A DNA stretch of 60,233 nt from positions 1 to 60,233 of the forward strand of contig JAFSMO010000076.1 in assembly GCA_017447865.1 (NCBI GenBank), given 5' to 3'. The stretch is from Thermoguttaceae bacterium (GTDB lineage Bacteria; Planctomycetota; Planctomycetia; Pirellulales; Thermoguttaceae). Below the pieces are notes generated by a model. The model saw only the letters and a list, made by a program, of their open reading frames with translations, ran no database searches and had not been told where the DNA came from. The translations under genes and the position numbers were made by a program. Shown here piece after piece: positions 1 through 8,990 of the stretch; positions within the stretch are counted from its first letter, which is position 1, and every line of letters starts with the position of its first letter.

Positions 1-1461
1 GACGCGGGTCAGATCGCCGGTCTGGAAGTGATGCGAATCATCAACGAGCCGACGGCCGCCTCCCTGGCCTACGGGCTTGACAAGAAAAACGAAGAGAAAA
101 TTTGCGTGTTCGACCTCGGCGGTGGTACGTTCGACGTTTCCATCCTGAACGTGGCCGACAGCGTGTGCCAGGTGATCAGCACCTCCGGCGACGGTCACCT
201 CGGCGGCGACGACTTCGACAATGCGTTGGTGACGTACATCGCCGACAAATTCCAGGCCGCCAACGGGATCGACCTGCGCAAGGATCCGATGTCGCTCCAG
301 CGTCTGCAGGAAGCCTGCGAAAAGGCCAAGAAGGAACTGAGCTCCGCCGCGACGACCGACATCAACCTCCCGTTCATCACGGCTGACGCCACGGGCCCGA
401 AACACCTGATGGAGAAACTCACCCGCGCCCAGTTCGAGCAGTTGGTGAACAATCTGGTCGAGCGCTGCCGCGGCCCGGTGAATCAGTGCCTGCGCGACGC
501 GAACCTCAGCCCGTCCGACATCGACGAGGTGGTCCTGGTCGGTGGTTCGAGCCGAATCCCGATGGTGCAGGAACTCGTGAAGAAGATCTTCGGCAAAGAG
601 CCGCACAAGGGCGTGAACCCGGACGAAGTGGTCGCCGTTGGCGCCGCGATCCAGGGTGGTGTTTTGAGCGGCGAAGTCAACGACATTCTGCTCCTCGACG
701 TCACTCCGCTGACGCTGGGCATTGAAACCCTCGGCGGCGTCATGACCCCGTTGGTCGAGCGTAACACCACGATCCCGACGACCAAGAAGCAGGTCTTCAG
801 CACCGCGGAAAACAATCAGTCGGCCGTGACGGTCCGCGTTTTCCAGGGCGAGCGTCCGATGGCGAACGACAACCGTCTGCTGGGCCAGTTCAACCTGGAC
901 GGAATCCCTGCCGCGCCGCGTGGGATCCCGCAGATCGAGGTCTGCTTCGACATCGACTCGAACGGCATTTTGAACGTTTCGGCCAAAGACCTGGGCACGA
1001 ACCGCGAGACGAGCGTCCGCATTGAGCAGTCCTCCGGACTTTCCGAGGAGGAGATCAAGAAGATGCAGCGCGAAGCGGAAGCCCACGCCGACGAAGACAA
1101 GAAACGCCGCGATTTGGCCGAGGAACGCAACAAGGCCGAGTCCCTCTGCTGGCAGCTGGAAAAGACCATGAAGGACAATGAGTCGGTGGTGACCGAAGCC
1201 GATAAAGCGGCGATCAACCCGGCCATTGAAAAGGTCCGTGAAGCCGCCAAGGGCGACGACATCGACGCGATCAAATCCGCCGTCAACTCGCTCGAACAGG
1301 CGTCCCACGCTTTCGCGACCCAGCTTTACCAGAAGGCCCAGGCCGCTCAGGGAGCCGCGGGCGCTCAGGCTGGTCCGCAGGGTCCGTTCGGTGGTCAGCC
1401 GGGACCGGATCAGGGACCGAAGGACGACGACACGATCGACGCTGATTTCGAAGTGAAATAA
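1..1461 (+). CDS. dnaK: Hsp70 chaperone DnaK (5' end outside window)
   Basis: ATP-dependent cytoplasmic Hsp70 that binds exposed hydrophobic segments with DnaJ and GrpE. The frame is open from base 1, so roughly the first 150 residues are missing and the first in-frame Met here is not the start. Counting from base 1, the ATPase lobe shows NEPTAASLAYGL, DLGGGTFDVSI and VLVGGSSRIP. The linker DILLLDVTPLTLGIET leads into the beta-sandwich substrate domain (about residues 230-360), then the helical lid and a Gly/Gln/Pro-rich tail ending in acidic DDDTIDADFEVK. That acidic tail is typical of bacterial DnaK. It lies 89 bp upstream of clpB in the same direction. No terminator is visible between them, so the two chaperones may be co-transcribed. 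Confidence 0.98.
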   Translation, partial: DAGQIAGLEVMRIINEPTAASLAYGLDKKNEEKICVFDLGGGTFDVSILNVADSVCQVISTSGDGHLGGDDFDNALVTYIADKFQAANGIDLRKDPMSLQRLQEACEKAKKELSSAATTDINLPFITADATGPKHLMEKLTRAQFEQLVNNLVERCRGPVNQCLRDANLSPSDIDEVVLVGGSSRIPMVQELVKKIFGKEPHKGVNPDEVVAVGAAIQGGVLSGEVNDILLLDVTPLTLGIETLGGVMTPLVERNTTIPTTKKQVFSTAENNQSAVTVRVFQGERPMANDNRLLGQFNLDGIPAAPRGIPQIEVCFDIDSNGILNVSAKDLGTNRETSVRIEQSSGLSEEEIKKMQREAEAHADEDKKRRDLAEERNKAESLCWQLEKTMKDNESVVTEADKAAINPAIEKVREAAKGDDIDAIKSAVNSLEQASHAFATQLYQKAQAAQGAAGAQAGPQGPFGGQPGPDQGPKDDDTIDADFEVK

Positions 1462-1550
1462 TTTTTCAAGACCCGCAGCGTCGCGCCTTATGATCAGGCC
1501 CGGCGCTGTTTTTATGTAGTTTTGAAAAGTGTACACAAGGAGGCCAAACC

Positions 1551-4196
1551 ATGATGTTCAACATAAACAAATTTACGACCAAATCGCAGGAAGCCATCGC
1601 GAACGCGCAGCAGCTCGCCGCCTCGGCGCAGAATCCCGAGGTGACCGCTCTGCACCTTCTCACGGCCCTGCTTCAGGAAAACGACGGGATCGTCGAAATG
1701 CTCCTCGAGCACCTCGGCGTCCGCAAGGACCAGATCCGCGCGATCGCCGAAGCCGATCTGAAATCGCTGCCGAAGATCAGCGGCGGCGACGTGGGCCTGA
1801 GCCGCGACTTGCAGAATCTGCTCCAGACCTCGCAGACCGAAGCCGAGAAAATGAAGGACGAATTCGTTTCGACCGAGCACCTGCTTCTGGCTTGCGCGAT
1901 GGTTCCGTCCAAGGCGCAGGAAGTCCTGAAAGTGGCGCAGATCACGCCCGAAAAACTCCTTGCGGCCCTTGCGCCTCTGCGTGGCTCGCAGCGCGTGACG
2001 GACCAGAACCCCGAGGCCAAATTCGCCGCTCTGGAACGCTACGGGATCGACCTTTGCAAGTGCGCCCGGGAGGGCAAGCTGGACCCGGTCATCGGCCGTG
2101 ATAACGAGATCCGCCGCGTGATCCAGGTCCTTTCCCGCCGGACCAAGAACAACCCGGTGCTCATCGGCGAGCCGGGCGTGGGGAAAACCGCCATCGCGGA
2201 AGGCCTCGCGCTGCGAATCGTCGAGTCGGACGTTCCGCAGTCGCTGAAAAACCACTCCGTGATCGCGCTCGATATGGGGGCGCTCGTCGCGGGAGCCAAA
2301 TTCCGGGGCGAGTTTGAGGAACGCCTCAAGGCCGTGCTGAAAGAAGTCCAGGCGGCCAACGGAAACATCATCCTCTTCATCGACGAGCTGCACACCGTCG
2401 TCGGCGCTGGCAAAGCGGAAGGCGGGTCCGATGCGGCCAACCTCCTGAAACCGGCTCTGGCGCGTGGTGAGCTGCGCTGTGTTGGCGCGACCACCCTCGA
2501 CGAGTACCGCAAGTACATCGAGAAGGACCCGGCCCTGGAGCGTCGTTTCCAGCCCGTCCTGATCGGGGAGCCGTCGGTCGAGGACACGATCTCGATCCTG
2601 CGTGGGCTGAAACCCCGCTACGAAGCGCACCACAAAGGCGTGAAGATCAAGGACTCCGCTCTGGTCGCCGCCGCGAAACTTTCGTACCGGTACATCACCG
2701 AGCGTTTCCTCCCGGACAAAGCGATCGACCTGATGGACGAGGCGACGTCCCGTCTGGCGATGGAGCTGGAAAGCGTGCCGGAACCGATCGACCAGATCCA
2801 GCGGAAGCTGGTCCAGCTGGAACTCGCCGCCCGTCAGTTGGCCGACGAGACGGAAGAGCACGCGAAAGCGCGTCTGGCCGAAATCGAAACGGAAATGCGG
2901 CAGAAGCGTGAAGAACTCGCGGAACTCCGCCGTCAGTGGGAACTGGAAAAAGCCGGCGTGGTCGATACGCAGGCGATCCGGAACCAGCTCACGACGGCCG
3001 AGCACGAGCGCGACATGCTGAACGCCTCGATCCGCAACAAAGCCTCGATGGGGCAGATCCCGAGCGAGGCCGACTACCAGAAACTCTACGAGCTGGACCT
3101 CCACTGCAAGCAGTTGAGCGCGCAGCTTGAAAAGAGCTCCAAGGAGCAGGACGAACTGGAAGAATCGGAAAAGACGAACGGAAAACGCCGTCTGCTCCGC
3201 AAAGAGGTCGGGCCGGAAGAGATCGCCGAGGTCGTCAGCGCGTGGACCGGGATCCCCGTCTCGAGGATGATGGAGACCGAGCGTGAAAAACTGCTCGATC
3301 TGGAAAACCGCATCCACGAACGGGTCGTGGGCCAGGATGACGCGGTGAATGCCGTGGCGAATGCCGTCCGCAGAAGCCGCGCGGGGATCCAGGCCGAGAA
3401 CCGGCCGATCGGGTCGTTCATTTTCCTCGGTCCGACCGGCGTTGGGAAAACCGAGCTTTGCAAGGCTTTGGCCGAGGTCATGTTCGACGACGAAAACGCG
3501 ATGGTCCGCATCGATATGTCGGAGTTCATGGAGCGTCACACGGTCAGCCGTCTGATCGGCGCGCCTCCCGGATACGTCGGCTACGAAGAAGGCGGCCGCC
3601 TGACCGAAGCGGTTCGCCGCCGGCCGTACTGCGTCATTCTGCTCGACGAAGTGGAAAAAGCGCACCGTGACGTTTTCAATATTCTGCTCCAGGTGCTCGA
3701 TGATGGTCGACTGACCGATAATCAGGGGCATACGGTCGATTTTTCCAACACGATCATCGTGATGACCTCGAACATCGCGAGCCGGCAGATCCAGGAGCTG
3801 ACCGCCGAAGGGGCGCCCGACGTGGAGATCGAACAGGCGGCCCGGAAGGAACTGCAAAACATTTTCCTGCCGGAGTTCCTGAACCGTGTGGACGAGACGA
3901 TCATTTTTAACCCGTTGGGACGGGATCAGATCGGCGACATCGTGAAGATCCAGCTCAATCTGCTGAAGAAGCGTCTGGCCGAGCACGACATCACGCTCGA
4001 AGTGACCGACGCGGCAGTCAACGCGATCGCCGAGGAAGGCTACGACCCGATCTACGGTGCGCGTCCGCTGAAGCGAGTGATCCAGCAGCGTCTTGAAAAC
4101 CCGCTGGCCGTGCGTTTGCTGAAGGAAAAGACGATCGAAGGGTTGAAAGTCGGCGTCGATTTCCAGGGCGAGCAGTACGTTTTTGACGTGAAATAA
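1551..4196 (+). CDS. clpB: ATP-dependent disaggregase ClpB
   Basis: Hexameric AAA+ disaggregase that threads aggregated proteins through its pore and works with DnaK. The 881 residues match the usual full length. Order: N-domain (about 1-150), first AAA+ with Walker A GEPGVGKT at 206-213 and Walker B FIDELH near 280, a long coiled-coil middle domain (about 400-530) specific to ClpB, and second AAA+ with GPTGVGKT at 627-634 and LLDEVEKAH. The middle domain and the lack of a ClpA/ClpC-type tripeptide loop argue for ClpB. Two ATGs stand side by side (1551, 1554); the Shine-Dalgarno AAGGAGG at 1537-1543 fits either. It follows dnaK directly, which suggests joint heat-shock expression, but no HrcA or sigma-32 site is visible in the 89-bp gap. 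Confidence 0.98.
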   Translation: MMFNINKFTTKSQEAIANAQQLAASAQNPEVTALHLLTALLQENDGIVEMLLEHLGVRKDQIRAIAEADLKSLPKISGGDVGLSRDLQNLLQTSQTEAEKMKDEFVSTEHLLLACAMVPSKAQEVLKVAQITPEKLLAALAPLRGSQRVTDQNPEAKFAALERYGIDLCKCAREGKLDPVIGRDNEIRRVIQVLSRRTKNNPVLIGEPGVGKTAIAEGLALRIVESDVPQSLKNHSVIALDMGALVAGAKFRGEFEERLKAVLKEVQAANGNIILFIDELHTVVGAGKAEGGSDAANLLKPALARGELRCVGATTLDEYRKYIEKDPALERRFQPVLIGEPSVEDTISILRGLKPRYEAHHKGVKIKDSALVAAAKLSYRYITERFLPDKAIDLMDEATSRLAMELESVPEPIDQIQRKLVQLELAARQLADETEEHAKARLAEIETEMRQKREELAELRRQWELEKAGVVDTQAIRNQLTTAEHERDMLNASIRNKASMGQIPSEADYQKLYELDLHCKQLSAQLEKSSKEQDELEESEKTNGKRRLLRKEVGPEEIAEVVSAWTGIPVSRMMETEREKLLDLENRIHERVVGQDDAVNAVANAVRRSRAGIQAENRPIGSFIFLGPTGVGKTELCKALAEVMFDDENAMVRIDMSEFMERHTVSRLIGAPPGYVGYEEGGRLTEAVRRRPYCVILLDEVEKAHRDVFNILLQVLDDGRLTDNQGHTVDFSNTIIVMTSNIASRQIQELTAEGAPDVEIEQAARKELQNIFLPEFLNRVDETIIFNPLGRDQIGDIVKIQLNLLKKRLAEHDITLEVTDAAVNAIAEEGYDPIYGARPLKRVIQQRLENPLAVRLLKEKTIEGLKVGVDFQGEQYVFDVK

Positions 4197-4221
4197 TCAA
4201 GAGAAAGGATAGAATCCCTCC

Positions 4222-4254
4222 GAGGGTCCCGTTTCGGCGAGGCCCTCTTTTTTT
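4222..4254 (+). terminator. Rho-independent terminator after clpB
   Basis: GAGGG(T)CC pairs with GGCCCTC across a short loop and is followed by seven T. It lies 26 bp after the clpB stop and just before the convergent small membrane gene. Confidence 0.85.
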
Positions 4255-4255
4255 A

Positions 4256-4483
4256 TTAATTCTTTTTTCCGGAGCTTGCGGTCAGCAGAATCGTCATGAC
4301 TCCCATCGCGTAAAGGCAGTACTCCACCCCCGGCGACGACACAAACTCACACGGTTTTGCGTTCACATCTTTGGCATCTACGTTTGAAGGGAAGAAAGTA
4401 AACGTAATTTTCTTTAGGCAATGACATTGAAGTCCCAAAATCAGAATAAAAACGCCCAGAGCGTACATGAAAACTTTAAACAT
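4256..4483 (-). CDS. small two-helix membrane protein, unknown function
   Basis: A 75-residue protein with two hydrophobic segments, one near the N-terminus (FKVFMYALGVFILILGL) and one near the C-terminus (CLYAMGVMTILL). They are joined by a 30-residue polar loop with several Cys. The ATG at 4483 is preferred over the in-frame codon 30 bp upstream because AGAGG sits 7 bases before it. The gene is convergent with clpB and its stop abuts the T-tract of that terminator. I do not recognise the family. It could be a small inner-membrane protein; no enzymatic motif is visible. Confidence 0.6.
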   Translation of the reverse strand: MFKVFMYALGVFILILGLQCHCLKKITFTFFPSNVDAKDVNAKPCEFVSSPGVEYCLYAMGVMTILLTASSGKKN

Positions 4484-4650
4484 TTTGGCCTCTTTTCCCA
4501 GAACATCTTCCATTGAGCGCTTCGACCTTTTGCAGAAGTGACTTTAGAGTTTCGAGACGATTTTTTTCTTTTTTTACGACATAAATTCCATTTGTAACGA
4601 TTACGCAGACTCGGGGTCTAAAATTTTTTCAAGAATTCTCAAAAAAAAAG

Positions 4651-4678
4651 TTGAAATCCTGCTAAAAAATAGTACATT
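4651..4678 (+). promoter_or_regulatory. sigma-70-type promoter for the 4762 gene
   Basis: TTGAAA (4651-4656), a 16-bp spacer and TACATT (4673-4678) lie in an A/T-rich stretch 84 bp before the start codon. The assignment rests on pattern only. Confidence 0.5.
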
Positions 4679-4682
4679 AGAA

Positions 4683-4728
4683 GTGAGGGCCAAATAACAG
4701 GCCAAGGGAGTTTTCACCTCGCCCTCAC
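4683..4728 (+). repeat. 8-bp inverted repeat in the leader of the 4762 gene
   Basis: GTGAGGGC (4683-4690) and GCCCTCAC (4721-4728) are perfect inverse complements separated by 30 bases. They lie between the predicted promoter and the start codon, so the transcript would begin with a stem-loop. No T-run follows, so it is not a simple terminator. Confidence 0.5.
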
Positions 4729-4761
4729 AAGCAGATCGTCAAATAAGAACGGATTCGGAAA

Positions 4762-5334
4762 ATGTCAGAAATCAAGAATCATTCGTCATGTGAAATTGAT
4801 GCCATCCTTCGGAACGCGGAACTTCGCAGTGAACTCGAACCTTTTTATGATGAGTCCATCGTTCAGGTCGAGGATTCCCATCTGCCGATTGAAGTGGAAA
4901 ATGACTATTTGGAAATGATGCTGGCGTGGGAAGTTGCGCCGGTTTTGCCGATCGCGCAGTGGTTTAACCCGCCGCTCAAACCGGTTCATCCCTCAAAGCT
5001 GACTCCTGATGAACTTCACGCTGCGCTTTATCGGCTGATTGATCTTCTTTATGAAAAGAAAATCGTTCTTGATTTTACCGACCATCTTTCCGACGAAGAG
5101 CTTTACATGCTGATTTGCCGCGACATTTTGCCGTCACGTGAGAAGATGCTGGCGGTTCGTGACGGTTACTTGCACTGGGACTGTGCTATGGTCGGCGAGA
5201 ATCAGGACATTTGGCTCACCTATTACGCATCGGACGAAGAACGTGAAATGTGGGAAGAACTCAACGAAACGTCCGCACCGTACAAACAGATCCCGCCGTA
5301 TCCGCGTGATTTGCCGAAAGATGACGAAGAATAA
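4762..5334 (+). CDS. acidic conserved hypothetical protein
   Basis: A 190-residue, soluble, acidic protein with no signal peptide or membrane segment. The central part (about 85-150, LTPDELHAALYRLIDLLYEK to the GYLHWDC motif) looks like a compact helical domain and is the most protein-like part. The ends are rich in Glu and Asp. I associate this style of protein with planctomycete genomes but know no function. It stands alone, with its own promoter, a structured leader and a strong terminator. A regulatory or adaptor role is possible but unsupported. Confidence 0.75.
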   Translation: MSEIKNHSSCEIDAILRNAELRSELEPFYDESIVQVEDSHLPIEVENDYLEMMLAWEVAPVLPIAQWFNPPLKPVHPSKLTPDELHAALYRLIDLLYEKKIVLDFTDHLSDEELYMLICRDILPSREKMLAVRDGYLHWDCAMVGENQDIWLTYYASDEEREMWEELNETSAPYKQIPPYPRDLPKDDEE

Positions 5335-5369
5335 AAAGCGGATTTCGGACTCGAAATCTTTAAGGAATT

Positions 5370-5396
5370 GGGGACCTGCGAGTCCCCTGTTTTTTT
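5370..5396 (+). terminator. Rho-independent terminator
   Basis: GGGGAC, a six-base loop and GTCCCC are followed by TGTTTTTTT. It closes the 4762 transcript 36 bp after its stop codon. Confidence 0.92.
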
Positions 5397-5494
5397 ATCT
5401 GGAAAATCTGCCGAAAACTGGAAATTCTGTGTTGACTTTGTGGGCCAAATCTCCTATTTCTTGAAAAATTTTCTGAAAACGACCTAATTAAAGG

Positions 5495-5523
5495 TTGAAA
5501 TTTATGTTGGCTTGTGTTATAAT
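5495..5523 (+). promoter_or_regulatory. strong sigma-70 promoter for the WD40-recA operon
   Basis: TTGAAA (5495-5500), exactly 17 bp, then a perfect TATAAT (5518-5523) that also carries a TG one base upstream (extended -10). The leader is about 42 bases. I see no LexA-type palindrome around it. Confidence 0.85.
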
Positions 5524-5571
5524 TTAAAAGTAATATTGTGTAAAAGCCCCCGAATTTAACGAGGTGTCGCC

Positions 5572-7782
5572 ATGGTTAATTTTTTTGTTCGAGAAAATCC
5601 TCTGCTGAATCTTCCTCACGATGACGATGACGATTCTGAGCGGCAGGATTACGTACCGAATAATACATCTAACGCGGAAGCTCCGACGATGTTGGACTAC
5701 GGGGAGTTCGGCTTCCCCGACTCTCAAGTCGTGAAGGAGTGGACGATCATTGGATGCCTGACGACCGCGATTTGTGTCGGTGGTCTTCTGTTTGGCGTGA
5801 TCGTTTTGATTATTACTGGCTGGAAGATGTACGCGGAACAGCACCGGCCCAAAAATCCGGCTCTTGCGGGTACGGTCGAAATACAGAATAAGGGCAAAGG
5901 CATGAAACGCGATGAAGTCAAGGCCTTTACCGTGGACTGCAGATGGAACTACCCGAGCGCCATGACCGTCACGCCGGACGGGAAATATTTCATTACTTCC
6001 GGAGGACCGCGAACTCGGGCGGAGGATTCCGAAAGAAGGGTCATGCCTCGCGAAAAGGCCGAAGAAGCACCGGATTGGAGCGATATGAACGATCTGGACG
6101 ATCGTGCTTTTGCTGAAGCTCCGGACATTCGGCTCCTTTCCTACGACAGCCGACCGGCGGACCTTCCTTCCGGCGTTTATGTGGACTACCTGAACCTCGG
6201 CAAAAACGGCAAACGCATCGTGGAGCATTTGGCCACCAAGCCGCAGCTCGACAAGGAAAAAACGGAAGATGAGCTGGACATCAGCTACGACTCGTCCTTT
6301 TCGGGAACGGCGCTTCCGACCCTTGCGGAACTGGAAGCCGAGCATCATGGCGACATTAACGACGGGGGCGTCTGGAGCAAAACCCGGCCCAGCGTGGAAA
6401 GCTACCCCATGGCCTTCTGGTCGATGGAATCCATGCAGCCGCTGGTCGTGTACTGGAACCACGAGTACCCGATCGTGGACATTGCGGTCTCGCCTGACGG
6501 AACGAAAGTCGTTTCGGCGGACTCTGGCGGAAACGCGATTTTGTGGAGCCTCGATTCCCTGCCGGGTGAAGATGGCGTGGAAACGCCAACCTGGCATTTC
6601 GTCAACAAAATGCAGCCGAATATGCGTACTTTGCAGAGAATGGGCAAAGTTCACACGATTCACGCGGTAACATTTACCCCCTCTGGCCGCCAGTTTGTTT
6701 TGGCTGCCACGGTGGACGCTTTGGATGAAACGGGCAATTCGTACACGACGTGCGGCGCGTTGATCCTTTGGGACATTGAAAACTGGAGCGAGGTGCTTCG
6801 CAAGCGCGGCACGGGCGATCTGCTCTCCAAAGTGGACACGTACTACCAGACGTTCCAGCCCGTCGGGAAGTACTGTGACGTTCAGTACACGCCGAACGGG
6901 AAGTACCTGATCGCGGCCGCGGCCGGTTCCAATGCGGGCATTTATTACTTCGACAATCGAACGAACAATCCGGCCTACGGGACCTGTATGGCGGATCTGA
7001 AGTCGGAAGAACAGCGGCCCCGCAAAGGTTACACATCGGAATTCAAACCGAATCTGGTTCAGGGCGTCAGTCATCATGATTTTCCGAACGCGGAATCGGT
7101 GGTTTTGGCCATTTCGCCGGATATGACGTCGGAGTCAAAAGACTCGGATAAAAAAGCTCTGACGATCGTTTCCGCCGACAATTACGGGCGTATTGTGTTC
7201 TGGGATTTCGCTCCGAGAACGAACCGGCCCCGGGAAGGCGTGAAATGCGTTGCGTTCTGGTCTCCGAAGAACTCGGAGAATACGACCCGGAACGTCCGTC
7301 ACGTTTTGTACTCCATGGACCAGAAAACGGTCATGATTCTTGGAGACGAAATTCTGGTTTATAAAGGAAAAGCGCCATACGATTTCATCGGGGTTTTGCG
7401 CACGATCGTGAATGGTAAAACGTCCGTCGAGAAAGGCGAATACTACCTGGTTTCCGGATTTTTCACGCAGGATAGCAAATACTTCTTTGGCGGCGGTGAT
7501 GACTGCTTGGTTCGCATGTGGCACGTGGATGACATTCCGTTGAATTCGCGCTTCATGATGGATGAAAGTTCGACGAAAAACGGAAAAGCTGTCACGGCAA
7601 ATGAAGACTCTTTTGCGGAGATCCAAAAGAAATTCAGCCAAATGACCACCAATCTTACGAAGGAAGAACGTGAGGAAGCGGAAGAAGAGGCCCGCGCTCA
7701 AAGAAAAGAAGACGAGAAACTGAAGTCCAGAGTGCCGCTGGATCCCGAGGATGGGAAAATATTCAAGTCCTTAGATGAATAA
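5572..7782 (+). CDS. membrane-anchored WD40-repeat protein in operon with recA
   Basis: A 736-residue protein. It has a short acidic N-terminal tail (DDDDD near 17-21), one membrane helix at about 58-82, and then a large domain with WD40-like blades such as IAVSPDGTKVVSADSGGNAI followed by LW, VTFTPSGRQFVLAA and FFGGGDDCLVRMWHVDD. The C-terminus (about 670-736) is a highly charged, probably coiled-coil tail. With a single helix and no cleavable signal, the side on which the propeller lies is uncertain. WD40 propellers are scaffolds for protein assemblies. The stop codon overlaps the recA Shine-Dalgarno, so translation of the two is probably coupled. The partner and role are unknown. Confidence 0.85.
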   Translation: MVNFFVRENPLLNLPHDDDDDSERQDYVPNNTSNAEAPTMLDYGEFGFPDSQVVKEWTIIGCLTTAICVGGLLFGVIVLIITGWKMYAEQHRPKNPALAGTVEIQNKGKGMKRDEVKAFTVDCRWNYPSAMTVTPDGKYFITSGGPRTRAEDSERRVMPREKAEEAPDWSDMNDLDDRAFAEAPDIRLLSYDSRPADLPSGVYVDYLNLGKNGKRIVEHLATKPQLDKEKTEDELDISYDSSFSGTALPTLAELEAEHHGDINDGGVWSKTRPSVESYPMAFWSMESMQPLVVYWNHEYPIVDIAVSPDGTKVVSADSGGNAILWSLDSLPGEDGVETPTWHFVNKMQPNMRTLQRMGKVHTIHAVTFTPSGRQFVLAATVDALDETGNSYTTCGALILWDIENWSEVLRKRGTGDLLSKVDTYYQTFQPVGKYCDVQYTPNGKYLIAAAAGSNAGIYYFDNRTNNPAYGTCMADLKSEEQRPRKGYTSEFKPNLVQGVSHHDFPNAESVVLAISPDMTSESKDSDKKALTIVSADNYGRIVFWDFAPRTNRPREGVKCVAFWSPKNSENTTRNVRHVLYSMDQKTVMILGDEILVYKGKAPYDFIGVLRTIVNGKTSVEKGEYYLVSGFFTQDSKYFFGGGDDCLVRMWHVDDIPLNSRFMMDESSTKNGKAVTANEDSFAEIQKKFSQMTTNLTKEEREEAEEEARAQRKEDEKLKSRVPLDPEDGKIFKSLDE

Positions 7783-7791
7783 GGAGAATTC

Positions 7792-8895
7792 ATGGCAAAG
7801 AAAAAAAATGAGGAAGCCGCTGTAAAGGCCCCCAAGCGGAAAATTGATGTACTTCTGGAGCAGAACGACATGCTGCGTTCCACGGTCGCCCAGATCGAGA
7901 AGGAATTTGGTTCCGGCGCGATTATGGCACTCGGATCCAATTCTTCGTTGAATATTGAAGGGATTTCGACCGGCTGCCTCTCCCTCGACATGGCGCTCGG
8001 GGGAAAGGGCCTTCCCCGCGGTCGAATCATTGAAGTCTTCGGGCCGGAATCCAGCGGGAAAACGACGCTCACCCTGCACGCCATCGCGCAGGCCCAGAAA
8101 ATGGGTGGAATTGCCGCTTTCATCGACGCGGAGCACGCTCTGGATCCCAGCTGGGCCAAAAAACTCGGAGTAGACCTGGAAACGCTGCTCGTCAGCCAGC
8201 CGTCTTGCGGTGAGGAGGCGCTTCACATCGCGGAAATGCTCATCCGTTCCAACTCCGTGGACGTGGTGGTCGTGGACTCCGTGGCGGCGCTCGTCCCGAA
8301 AAAAGAGCTGGAAGGCGAAATCGGGGACCAGTTCGTCGGTTTGCAGGCACGCCTGATGAGCCAGTCGCTGCGGAAACTCACCGGTGCGATTTCGAAAAGC
8401 AAGGCGATCGTCATTTTCATCAACCAGATCCGCGACAAGATCGGAACGATGGGTTACGGCTCCCCCGAAACGACGCCGGGCGGCCGCGCGCTGAAGTTTT
8501 ACTGCTCGTGCCGCATTGACGTCCGTCGCATCGGCCAGATCAAGGACGGCGAAAACGTGATCGGCCAGCGTGTCAAGGCGAAAGTGGTCAAAAACAAGGT
8601 CGCGCCGCCGTTCCAGACTGCCGAGTTTGACATGATGCACGATTCCGGGATCAGTCTGGAGGGCGACATTCTGGACCACGCTTTGGCGCAGAAAATCGTC
8701 ATCCGCAGCGGTGCGTGGTTCCGTTACGGCGAGCAGCCACTCGGGCAGGGCCGCGAGAAAGTGCGTCAGTTCCTGCGCGAGAATCCGGACTTTCTGGAAG
8801 AACTTCGCGAAAAGGTTTTGGAAAATCTCCAACCGATCACGGAAGAAGGCGTTCCGGACCCGGAAGAAGAGGCTCCGCCGGAGTTTGATTCCTGA
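7792..8895 (+). CDS. recA: recombinase RecA
   Basis: ATP-dependent DNA strand-exchange protein and co-protease for LexA-type repressors. The 367 residues include Walker A GPESSGKT at 84-91, the AFIDAEHALDP motif, VVVVDSVAALVPK (Walker B), loop L1/L2 residues around GTMGYGSPETTPGG, and the acidic C-terminal tail (DPEEEAPPEFDS) usual for RecA. AAGGAG at 7781-7786 overlaps the stop codon of the upstream WD40 gene. recA therefore depends on that gene's promoter unless a promoter is hidden inside it. I see no SOS box at the shared promoter. Confidence 0.99.
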   Translation: MAKKKNEEAAVKAPKRKIDVLLEQNDMLRSTVAQIEKEFGSGAIMALGSNSSLNIEGISTGCLSLDMALGGKGLPRGRIIEVFGPESSGKTTLTLHAIAQAQKMGGIAAFIDAEHALDPSWAKKLGVDLETLLVSQPSCGEEALHIAEMLIRSNSVDVVVVDSVAALVPKKELEGEIGDQFVGLQARLMSQSLRKLTGAISKSKAIVIFINQIRDKIGTMGYGSPETTPGGRALKFYCSCRIDVRRIGQIKDGENVIGQRVKAKVVKNKVAPPFQTAEFDMMHDSGISLEGDILDHALAQKIVIRSGAWFRYGEQPLGQGREKVRQFLRENPDFLEELREKVLENLQPITEEGVPDPEEEAPPEFDS

Positions 8896-8939
8896 CGGAA
8901 AAGCTGGTTAATTCCATCGTTTAATAATCGTAAGAAAAA

Positions 8940-8990
8940 GAACCGGCCGGGGAGCATTTGCTGAAAGTCCTCGGTCGGTTCGCTTTTTTT
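8940..8990. terminator. recA terminator
   Basis: AACCGGCCGGGGA pairs with TCCTCGGTCGGTT (13 bp with wobbles) and is followed by eight T. It ends exactly where the convergent tspO gene stops. The T-run serves the + strand best. Confidence 0.93.

Noticed and set aside
1512..3986. 824-codon open frame antisense to clpB
   Set aside because: It is the shadow of a GC-rich coding frame, with biased composition and no ribosome site; ClpB on the other strand is certain.
5400..5571. SOS (LexA) box before the recA operon
   Set aside because: No GAAC-N-GTTC or CTGT-N-ACAG palindrome was found near the promoter.
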